DNA of 8,196 bases. Origin: Desulfatibacillaceae bacterium. Its GTDB lineage: Bacteria; Desulfobacterota; Desulfobacteria; Desulfobacterales; Desulfatibacillaceae. The stretch spans positions 1 through 8,196 of the forward strand of contig JASEHB010000086.1 of assembly GCA_030018745.1 (NCBI GenBank), written 5' to 3'. This document shows positions 1 through 5,575 of the stretch, piece after piece. Below the pieces are notes generated by a model. That model did no database searches. It had not been told where the DNA came from and was given only the letters and a program-made list of their open reading frames with translations. A program made the position numbers and the translations under genes. Position 1 is the first letter of the stretch; each line of letters starts with the position of its first letter.

Positions 1-26
1 CTTGTATTGCGCTGACTTTGCGCGGG

Positions 27-53
27 TTGACATAATTTTCCGGCCAGTATTTT
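27..53 (+). promoter_or_regulatory. Possible promoter upstream of the Lon-like gene
   Basis: A perfect -35 hexamer TTGACA lies at 27-32 and TATTTT at 48-53 could be its -10, but the spacer is only 15 bases. An alternative reading uses CATAAT at 31-36 as an extended -10 (TGACATAAT at 28-36) with TTGCGC at 8-13 as a poor -35 and a 17-base spacer. Both point to initiation just upstream of the hairpin at 57-96. This is motif matching only, and the two options exclude each other. Confidence 0.3.
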
Positions 54-56
54 TGT

Positions 57-109
57 GGCCGCCTGGCCGCGCAGTGCAATCTGCGGACGGGCGGCCTTGA
101 GTTTTTTTT
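57..109 (+). terminator. GC-rich hairpin followed by T8, terminator or attenuator-like
   Basis: GGCCGCC at 57-63 pairs with GGCGGCC at 90-96. Inside it CGCAG (70-74) pairs with CTGCG (81-85) around a six-base loop. Five bases after the stem there is a run of eight T (102-109). This is the layout of a rho-independent terminator on the + strand. It could end a transcript from left of the window. Because it sits between the promoter-like sequence and the ATG at 143, it could also act as an attenuator in the leader of the Lon-like gene. No leader peptide or ligand-binding fold was recognised. Confidence 0.45.
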
Positions 110-113
110 GCAG

Positions 114-131
114 GCCCCGCAAAACCGGGGC
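114..131 (+). promoter_or_regulatory. Small hairpin just upstream of the first start codon
   Basis: GCCCCG (114-119) and CGGGGC (126-131) form a 6-bp stem with a six-base loop, CAAAAC. It lies 11 bases before the ATG at 143. The only ribosome-binding-like sequence after it is AAAGG (134-138), with a short 4-base spacer. The stem also buries the GGGG at 127-130, so it may lower initiation at the Lon-like gene. The stem is seen; the effect is inferred. Confidence 0.3.
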
Positions 132-142
132 ATAAAGGCATA

Positions 143-1564
143 ATGGATTATAAAGCCTTAAAGGCCAAGCTGGATGAAAAGGTTTTTGACCTTGCGGAGG
201 CCAAGCGCGAGCTTCTTACCCATCTTGCTGTGCGGGAGGCTGGCGGGGCTGCCGGGGGGAGAATCCCCTGCCTTGTGGGGCCTGCCGGAGTGGGCAAGAA
301 AACCCTTGTCCGCGCCCTGGCCGAGGCATTGGGCAGAAAGCTTCTGATATTGCCTGTTGACGGCCACGGCCTTACAGGCAAGACCCCGGTTTACGGCAAA
401 AGCAAGATAGGAGAGGTGGTTGGCAGGCTTATCCACCTTTTAAACCAGAACCGGGGTCAGGATCTGGTGGTTCTTGTTGATGGCATGGAATCCATAAGCC
501 CTGCATTCCAGCGGGAAGTGCCAATGGGGTTTATGGAGGTGCTTTCCCTTTCCCACGATTATGCTATGCAGCTCAAGCACATTGATGAGCCGCTGGATTT
601 TTCGCGGGTTCTCTTTTTTGCTGCTGCATCAGACATTGCCTTTATCCACCAGGAGCTTCTTGCGGGCCTGGAGCTTGTTCTCATAAACGGCTACGGCGAT
701 GAGCAGAAAATAGCCATAGCAAGGGGCTGGATAATACCTTTTGCGGCAGCCGACTGCGGGCTTGCAGGCCAGGTTGAGCTTTCTGACGGCGTTATTTTTA
801 CCATTATCCGGCGCTACACAAATGAAATTGGCCTTGTGCATCTTTCAAGGCTTCTCCGCAAGCTCATGCGCTGCCTGGTGCTGGAAACCGGAGGCAGCGG
901 GCAGGTGAAGGTTTCCGAGGCTGATCTGCCGCATCTTCTGGGCGCGCCCCAGTTCGACTTCACGCGGGCAAGGACGGGCAGCGGTGTTGGCATAATCAGC
1001 ACCCTTGGGCGCTCCGGAGGGCACGGGGTTCTTGCAGACCTGGAGGTGGCCCTTGTGCCGGACGACAACCCTTCCGTCATCCTCACCGGCAACATGGACA
1101 GCCTTTTCAGGGAAGTGGTCATGGTGGCCATAACCTGCATCCGCCAGCGGACAGGCACCTTGAAGCTGCCGCTTGATTTTTACCGGCGCTACACCATTCA
1201 TTGCAACGGAATGCCTGCCGGGGTCTTGAAATCGGGCGTCTCGGCAGGGCTTGCCGTTTTTCTGGCAATGGTTTCAGCCCTTGCCAACCGGCCTGTTCCG
1301 GCAGATGTCTCGGCTTTGGGGGAGATTTCCCTTTCCGGCCAGGTGCGCGGCGTTGCCGGTGTTCACGAAAAGGCCCTTGCAGCCTACAGGCTGGGCATAA
1401 AAAAGGTCTTCTTCCCTGCTGCAAACGAGCCGGAGGTGGCAAGCCTTCCTCCAGAGGTGCGCCGGGATCTGGCCCTTGTGGCGGTGAGCACTGTGGAGCA
1501 GGCCGCAAGCCTGCTGTTTGCAGATTCGGCAAATGACAAGGGGCAGACAACGGAGGGGTTTTGA
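143..1564 (+). CDS. Lon-like protease with degenerate AAA+ module (family S16)
   Basis: A 473-residue protein that aligns with LonA from the start of its AAA+ domain to its C-terminus. The roughly 300-residue Lon substrate-binding and coiled-coil N-domain is absent, and the frame closes at a TGA at 98-100, so the N-domain is not simply missed. Residues about 15-270 are the AAA+ module: Walker A GPAGVGKK at 46-53 (K53 where Lon has Thr), Walker B ending D113-G114 instead of Asp-Glu, D164 at the sensor-1 Asn position, G175 at the arginine-finger position and V232 at the sensor-2 Arg. Residues about 280-460 are the S16 protease domain. The catalytic Ser367 lies in GVSAG and Lys410 in VHEKALAA, 43 residues apart as in E. 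coli Lon (679 and 722). The inferred role is a cytoplasmic serine-lysine protease or chaperone-like scaffold that does not hydrolyse ATP, in the spirit of LonC but with a different architecture. The family call is strong; the lack of ATPase activity is inferred from residues recalled from Lon. Confidence 0.9.
   Translation: MDYKALKAKLDEKVFDLAEAKRELLTHLAVREAGGAAGGRIPCLVGPAGVGKKTLVRALAEALGRKLLILPVDGHGLTGKTPVYGKSKIGEVVGRLIHLLNQNRGQDLVVLVDGMESISPAFQREVPMGFMEVLSLSHDYAMQLKHIDEPLDFSRVLFFAAASDIAFIHQELLAGLELVLINGYGDEQKIAIARGWIIPFAAADCGLAGQVELSDGVIFTIIRRYTNEIGLVHLSRLLRKLMRCLVLETGGSGQVKVSEADLPHLLGAPQFDFTRARTGSGVGIISTLGRSGGHGVLADLEVALVPDDNPSVILTGNMDSLFREVVMVAITCIRQRTGTLKLPLDFYRRYTIHCNGMPAGVLKSGVSAGLAVFLAMVSALANRPVPADVSALGEISLSGQVRGVAGVHEKALAAYRLGIKKVFFPAANEPEVASLPPEVRRDLALVAVSTVEQAASLLFADSANDKGQTTEGF
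1552..1558 (+). promoter_or_regulatory. Ribosome binding site deciding the start of the membrane protein gene
   Basis: GGAGGGG at 1552-1558 lies inside the last codons of the Lon-like gene. It is 8 bases before the ATG at 1567 but only 2 bases before the alternative TTG at 1561. The spacing favours the ATG. The overlap of this site with the upstream gene end suggests translational coupling. Confidence 0.6.
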
Positions 1565-1566
1565 AG

Positions 1567-2142
1567 ATGCATCCTGCTCTTCTTGCAATATCCATTTCCC
1601 TGGCCGGTGCCATTGTCATCGGCGGCATGGTTATCGGGGGCCTTTACCTGGGCATGAAAAGCTTTGGCCTTACAGTACCCCAAAGGCCCCAGAGCGTGGA
1701 CAGCCTTTTGTCCTTTGCCCTGCCACCGGGGGCAGCCTTGGGGCAAAAAAACATTCTGCCAGTGGAAAGCTTTGCGGGCCTGAACCCAAAGGATTTGAAG
1801 GCGGCCAAGCTTTTGCAGATAACTATTGACGGCAGGCTTGCAGCGGTTGGAGCCTTTTGCTTCAACAGTCCGGAGGCTGCCGCTGATTTCTGGGCGCGCT
1901 ATTTTGTTTCGGTTTCCCGCCGTCATGTTCGCAAAAAGGCCTTCCGCAACAATCTGTTTGCGCCAAAGTTTGTCTCCGGCCTTTTTGGGGCGGATGCAAA
2001 GTTCGACATAACCGCTTGGCACCAAGGCTCCTGGTTCTTCTATGTGGGGGTGGACAGGCAGATACAGGATGCCCCATCCCTGAAAAAGGATTTGAGATTG
2101 AGCCTTGTAAATCGCATAAAGCAGCTTGACGGACGGATTTGA
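1567..2142 (+). CDS. Small protein with one glycine-rich membrane segment, unknown function
   Basis: A 191-residue protein of no family I recognise. Residues about 4-29 form one hydrophobic helix with glycines at 14, 19, 20, 24, 25 and 29, a glycine-zipper pattern often seen in helices that pack against each other. A linker with several prolines (about 36-65) follows, then a soluble alpha/beta-looking domain at about 75-190 rich in aromatic residues (a WHQGSWFFYVGVD stretch near 151-163). There is a basic cluster SRRHVRKK at 117-124. Lys31 follows the helix and the N-terminus is uncharged, so the positive-inside rule weakly favours a cytoplasmic C-domain, but topology is open. The gene begins 2 bases after the Lon-like stop and ends 6 bases before the radical SAM start, so all three are probably cotranscribed. 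A TTG at 1561 would add two residues and overlap the upstream stop. A membrane partner or anchor for the Lon-like protein is a context guess only. Confidence 0.8.
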   Translation: MHPALLAISISLAGAIVIGGMVIGGLYLGMKSFGLTVPQRPQSVDSLLSFALPPGAALGQKNILPVESFAGLNPKDLKAAKLLQITIDGRLAAVGAFCFNSPEAAADFWARYFVSVSRRHVRKKAFRNNLFAPKFVSGLFGADAKFDITAWHQGSWFFYVGVDRQIQDAPSLKKDLRLSLVNRIKQLDGRI

Positions 2143-2148
2143 CTTGCC

Positions 2149-3873
2149 ATGAAATGCGCTCTTGTTTTTCCGCCATATTTCATCACCTTTCAGCCCTATT
2201 CGAGCCTGCCCGTGCTCTCTGCATACCTGGCTCAAAAAGGCCACCAGGTTATAAAGGCGGATGAGAACATTGATTTTATAACAGAGCACCTTACCGTTAA
2301 GGCTCTTTCGGGTATTCGGGACAGGGCCTTTGCCCTGTTTAAAGAGCTTGCGGCAAAGCCAAAACCCACGGAAAGGGAGCTTTTCCTTCTGCGCTACATA
2401 ACAGGCTGTTTCAAGGATGAGTTTTTTAACCTTGTGCTGCCTGAAATTGAAAGCGCCCTTGAAACAATACGCAGCCCGGAAAAAATGTGCCAGCGCTTTG
2501 CTGCCAACCGCGCCCGCGATGTTGTGTTAAAGGCCCAGAACCTTGTGCTCCAGGATTTGCGGCTGCAAACCGTGCTGCGAACCGGCAAGACGGATTTTTC
2601 CAAGTGCCTCTCCTGGGATGACATTGAGCGGGAGATTGTCACAGACAGCGTTTATGCCCGCTATTTCCGGGAAAAAACCATACCTGCCCTGGAAAAGGCG
2701 GCTCCTGGCGTAATAGGCGTTTCCATAATTGTGGAAGACCAGCTTGTGCCAGCCTTTATCCTTGCCCATGAGCTTAAAAACTCGCCTTTGAGAAAGAAAA
2801 CGCACCTTATTTTCGGCGGCCCGGTCATAACCATATTGAAAAAGGTGCTGTTAAGCCGCAAAGGCCCCTTTGAACTTGTGGACTCCTTTGGCGTTTTTGA
2901 AGGCGAGCAGACCCTGGACAGCCTGCTCACCGTGCTGGAAACTTCCGGCGAGCTTTCCCAGGTGCCAAACCTGCTGTACCTTAAAGACGGCAAGCCCGTT
3001 GAAACGCAAAAGAAGATGTTGCCGGAGCTGGACAGCCTTCCCACGCCGGACTACTCCGGCTTGGCCTTGGAAAAATACCTCTCCCCGGTTTTCGTTCCCA
3101 TGATGAAGGTTTCGCGGGGCTGCTACTGGAACAAGTGCGGCTTCTGCAACAACCGCTATCTCACAAGCGGTGCGCCCCACCGCAGGCGCGCAGCCCAAAG
3201 GGTTTTCGATGACTTTGAGCAGCTAAACGCCATGCACGGCGTAAATTGCTTTGCCCTGTGGGATGAGGCTGTGCCCCCAAGGCTGCTGGATGGCCTTGCC
3301 CAACTGGTGGAGCAGAGCGGGAGGGATTTCAAATGGTTTGCCGAAGTGCGCTTTGAAAAGGTTTTCACCCGCGATTTTTTGCTTGGTCTCCACGCTGGCG
3401 GCTGCCGGGCGCTCACATTCGGTCTGGAAACAGGCAGCCCCCGAATGCAGAAGCACATGAACAAGTGCTATGATATTGGCGTGTGCGAGCGCATTTTGAA
3501 AGACTGCGCCAGTGTGGGCATAAGGGTTTACATGTGCCTGATGGTGGGATTCCCCGGCGAGCTGCCAGCGGATGTGCTTGATACCATGGACTTTCTGGAT
3601 CGCAACAGCCGTAGCGTTTTCCACGCCGGGGTGAGCCACTTTGGCGTGCGCCGCTACACGGATGTTTACAACAGGCCGGAAAAATACGGCGTTATAATAG
3701 AGGATGATTCGAAAAGTTTTTCATCCACAGGCGATGTCAACTACGAGGTGAAAAAAGGCTTTGGGATGCCTCTTGCCCAGTCCAACTTCTTTTACACCCA
3801 GTTGCAGAAAAAGCTTACTCAAATGGGGCTTATGCAAAACGAGCCTGAAACCCATTATCTGGTGCGGTGTTAA
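2149..3873 (+). CDS. B12-binding-domain radical SAM protein
   Basis: A 574-residue enzyme of the class that joins an N-terminal cobalamin-binding Rossmann-like fold to a radical SAM barrel. The N-terminus has the typical opening (MKCALVFPPY at 1-10). The fold resumes at GVIGVSIIV (187-195) and FGGPVITIL (222-230), after a helical insertion of about 140 residues (44-186). The iron-sulfur cluster motif is C325-C330-C333, spaced CX4CX2C rather than the commonest CX3CX2C, preceded by SRG. Downstream are the barrel motifs ALWDEAVPP, FGLETGSPRM and CLMVGFPGE (about 366-480), usual in this family for SAM and cluster contacts. The C-terminal ~70 residues have no recognised domain. Such enzymes carry out methylations, ring rearrangements or other radical reactions; the substrate cannot be read from the sequence. 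The weak ribosome site GGACGGA (2131-2137) and the 6-base gap from the upstream gene suggest coupled translation. Family confidence is high, function unknown. Confidence 0.9.
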   Translation: MKCALVFPPYFITFQPYSSLPVLSAYLAQKGHQVIKADENIDFITEHLTVKALSGIRDRAFALFKELAAKPKPTERELFLLRYITGCFKDEFFNLVLPEIESALETIRSPEKMCQRFAANRARDVVLKAQNLVLQDLRLQTVLRTGKTDFSKCLSWDDIEREIVTDSVYARYFREKTIPALEKAAPGVIGVSIIVEDQLVPAFILAHELKNSPLRKKTHLIFGGPVITILKKVLLSRKGPFELVDSFGVFEGEQTLDSLLTVLETSGELSQVPNLLYLKDGKPVETQKKMLPELDSLPTPDYSGLALEKYLSPVFVPMMKVSRGCYWNKCGFCNNRYLTSGAPHRRRAAQRVFDDFEQLNAMHGVNCFALWDEAVPPRLLDGLAQLVEQSGRDFKWFAEVRFEKVFTRDFLLGLHAGGCRALTFGLETGSPRMQKHMNKCYDIGVCERILKDCASVGIRVYMCLMVGFPGELPADVLDTMDFLDRNSRSVFHAGVSHFGVRRYTDVYNRPEKYGVIIEDDSKSFSSTGDVNYEVKKGFGMPLAQSNFFYTQLQKKLTQMGLMQNEPETHYLVRC

Positions 3874-3905
3874 CCGCAAGAACCTAAAGAAAAGGAGAAA
3901 AGGCC

Positions 3906-4337
3906 ATGCTCACGGGAAAAACAGTTATTGTGTGGGCCCTTGCCGCTGTGATGTCGGTCATGCTGCTTGCTGCACCGGCCCCGGCCAGGGCGGAGCTTTC
4001 CGTGGAAGCATACTGCGAACTCTTTATCAAGGCCCTGGATGCAGACATTGCCCTGTACCAGGAACTGGTCCGCGTCAACGGCCGCGGCTACGAAAGCGCT
4101 GCTGAAAGGGAAATTGACCAGAAAAAGGCCTTTGAGGCTCACAAGCTGGCCCTTGAGGCCCTCTATGCCCAGTACAACACAAACGGCCAGGAAGTGAGCC
4201 TTTTCATGGGCGCAAACGGTTCTGCTGTGAATGCCTACCTGGAGGAAAATCAGTCCGTGAAGGCCAGCATTGTTGATTTATCGGAAAAACGCAATTATTA
4301 TGGACAGATGGTAGAAGAATACAAGAAGCACCAGTGA
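3906..4337 (+). CDS. Small exported helical protein, unknown function
   Basis: A 143-residue protein with a clear Sec signal peptide: one Lys, a hydrophobic core at about 7-23 and an APARA signal peptidase I site, so cleavage is expected after residue 29. The mature ~114 residues are almost wholly predicted helix, rich in Glu, Lys, Ala and Tyr, with charged heptad-like stretches at about 60-92 and 120-142 that could form a coiled coil or helical bundle in the periplasm. One cysteine (Cys37) remains in the mature part. It has a strong ribosome site, AGGAG at 3893-3897, 8 bases before the ATG. It follows the radical SAM gene after 32 bases, so it may be the last gene of that operon. A peptide substrate for the radical SAM enzyme was considered, but the protein has a normal export signal and no core-peptide-like tail. 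No family recognised. Confidence 0.85.
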   Translation: MLTGKTVIVWALAAVMSVMLLAAPAPARAELSVEAYCELFIKALDADIALYQELVRVNGRGYESAAEREIDQKKAFEAHKLALEALYAQYNTNGQEVSLFMGANGSAVNAYLEENQSVKASIVDLSEKRNYYGQMVEEYKKHQ

Positions 4338-4342
4338 GGCCT

Positions 4343-4392
4343 GATACGCCCGCCCTTGCCCGTGGGTTTGAATATAAGCAGGGGCGGGTATC
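4343..4392 (+). promoter_or_regulatory. Imperfect long stem-loop in the leader of the propeller gene
   Basis: GATAC (4343-4347) pairs with GTATC (4388-4392). After a 2-base bulge, CCGCCC (4350-4355) pairs with GGGCGG (4382-4387), continued by T-G, T-A and G-C pairs to 4358/4379. That gives 14 pairs with one wobble and a 20-base loop. It begins 5 bases after the stop of the small exported protein. No T run follows, so it is not a standard intrinsic terminator. It could be an mRNA stabilising or processing structure, a REP-like element, or part of a regulatory leader. I recognise no riboswitch consensus here. Confidence 0.5.
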
Positions 4393-4474
4393 GTACGCAC
4401 CTTTGAAGTGGCAAGCGCCGCCGGTAAGCCGGACAGGGGTTTTGCTGCCATCTGTGGATAGAGTGATTCTTCCG

Positions 4475-5449
4475 ATGACGCAAACCAGGTCCCCATTCCT
4501 CTTGCCCGGCATACGGCAAGGCGCGGCAAAAACTTTGTTTAAACCGGCAGTCCTTGTGCTTTTCTGCCTGCTGTTTTTGGCCTTGCAGGCAGGGCCGGGG
4601 CTTTGCAGCAGCGGGCAAATAGGCAGCGGCCTTTTTGCCTTCACCGCCCTTGTGGACGGCAACTGGGAGCTTTTTTTTGCCCAGGCCCAAGGCGGCACAG
4701 CCACGCGTCTTACCCATACCCTCTTTGACGAGCGGGACCCCTGCCTTTCGCCTGATAGAAAAAAAATAGCCTATTCCACAAGTGACGGCGCGCTTCACAT
4801 AATGGATATTTCCTCACGCCAGGCTTACACCCTTGAGTTTGAGGAAAAAGACCTCTGGCGCTCCCAGCCTGTTTTTTCGCCGGATGCAAAAAAAATCCTC
4901 TTTGTGGAAACCGTTTCCCGCACCCAGGATTACACCCGCATCCGCCTTTTTGACCTGGAAAGCGGGCAGGAGCGGCCCTCTGTGAGCCAGCGGATGAGCC
5001 AGTTCTGGCCATCATTTGCACCGGATGGCCGCCGCTTTGTCTATGCTGCTGTGCACTGCGCTGTGGATTGCGGCAAAATTCTCCAGGAGCTTTGGCTGGG
5101 CGGTGTTTCCGGCGGCTTTGCCCGCCAGCTTGTGCTGACCCACGCCCTGAACCAGCAGCCGGTCTTTTCTCCGGATGGAACAAAAATCGCCTTCTGCGCC
5201 GATATTTCCGGCAATTACGACATCTGGATTCTGACCCTGGCAGACCTTTCCCTTAAAAACCTCACCCAAAGGGCCGGCCTGGATATGGGGCCAACCTGGA
5301 GCCCGGACGGCAGACAAATAGCCTTTGTGTCCAACCGGGGAGGAAGGCTTGGCGTTTGGATTCAGGGCCTTGAGGAAGGCTCACAGGCAGAGGAAAAGAG
5401 CTTTTTTGCTGATAAGACCGTCCCGGTGAAGGATGTTGACTGGAAGTAG
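4475..5449 (+). CDS. Exported TolB-like beta-propeller (PD40 repeat) protein
   Basis: From the ATG at 4475 this is a 324-residue protein with a signal peptide (hydrophobic core about 23-38, cleavage near residues 41-45; the GLC sequence is a poor lipobox). The mature part has at least five PD40 blades with the xxSPDxxKIAF signature, starting near residues 88, 131, 178, 228 and 272 (spacing 43-50), plus a blade-like stretch at 50-75. This is the TolB C-terminal propeller fold. It lacks the TolB N-terminal domain and no tol-pal genes are near, so it is not TolB itself. A CX3C pair at 195/199 could form a disulfide. It is probably periplasmic and protein-binding. The frame stays open back to a GTG at 4334 that overlaps the previous stop. 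Those 47 extra residues precede the signal peptide and look non-coding, so I prefer 4475, although no good ribosome site is seen there. Confidence 0.85.
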   Translation: MTQTRSPFLLPGIRQGAAKTLFKPAVLVLFCLLFLALQAGPGLCSSGQIGSGLFAFTALVDGNWELFFAQAQGGTATRLTHTLFDERDPCLSPDRKKIAYSTSDGALHIMDISSRQAYTLEFEEKDLWRSQPVFSPDAKKILFVETVSRTQDYTRIRLFDLESGQERPSVSQRMSQFWPSFAPDGRRFVYAAVHCAVDCGKILQELWLGGVSGGFARQLVLTHALNQQPVFSPDGTKIAFCADISGNYDIWILTLADLSLKNLTQRAGLDMGPTWSPDGRQIAFVSNRGGRLGVWIQGLEEGSQAEEKSFFADKTVPVKDVDWK

Positions 5450-5490
5450 GTTGGGTGGTTCTTGCGCTTAAAGCGCAAGGTTCACCCAAC
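5450..5490 (+). terminator. Long inverted repeat, probable transcription terminator
   Basis: The repeat starts at the base after the stop codon. GTTGGGTG (5450-5457) pairs exactly with CACCCAAC (5483-5490), then G-T and T-G wobbles flank one T-T mismatch, then CTTGCGC (5461-5467) pairs exactly with GCGCAAG (5473-5479) around a TTAAA loop. That is 15 Watson-Crick pairs plus two wobbles. The following AATTTGCTTTTG is a broken T tract, so termination is likely but perhaps inefficient. The near symmetry means it may also work on the other strand. It separates the propeller gene from the next transcription unit. Confidence 0.6.
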
Positions 5491-5524
5491 AATTTGCTTT
5501 TGCAGGTGGAGTCGGCTTTGACAG

Positions 5525-5547
5525 GCCGGGCCTGAATACAGCCCGGC
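5525..5547 (+). promoter_or_regulatory. Hairpin in the leader of the FlgD-Ig-like gene
   Basis: GCCGGGC (5525-5531) pairs perfectly with GCCCGGC (5541-5547) around a 9-base loop. It lies between the terminator-like repeat and the ribosome site AAGGA (5563-5567) of the next gene. No T run follows. Its role is unknown; it could stabilise the 5' end of the downstream mRNA. Confidence 0.35.
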
Positions 5548-5575
5548 AACACAACGATTTTCAAGGATTTAAATC

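Noticed and set aside
1..33. Possible start of a divergent minus-strand gene (ATG at 33-31, reading MSTRAKSAQYK)
   Set aside because: Only 11 codons are in view, the ribosome site is weak, and all minus-strand frames are open here by composition. It cannot be supported from this window.
2..100. Open + frame ending in TGA at 98-100, in the same frame as the Lon-like gene, as the tail of an upstream gene or a Lon N-domain remnant
   Set aside because: The 32 residues resemble neither Lon nor any family I know, and the hairpin at 57-96 lies within it.
1384..2289. Long minus-strand open frame of 301 codons antisense to the Lon-like, membrane and radical SAM genes
   Set aside because: It spans three well-supported + strand genes, has no recognisable domain and an arginine, lysine and proline composition typical of antisense frames in GC-rich DNA.
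4334..4474. N-terminal extension of the propeller protein from the GTG at 4334
   Set aside because: The 47 residues would lie before a normal signal peptide and have an unusual composition, and the DNA contains strong stem-loops. Kept only as an alternative start.
4393..4474. Riboswitch (glycine, cobalamin or c-di-GMP type) in the leader of the propeller gene
   Set aside because: Short matches such as GGTAAGCCGGACAGGGG are suggestive, but the other conserved core elements of these classes are missing.
5518..5523. TTGACA as a -35 element for the FlgD-Ig-like gene
   Set aside because: At 16-18 bases downstream there is only GC-rich hairpin sequence and no -10-like hexamer.
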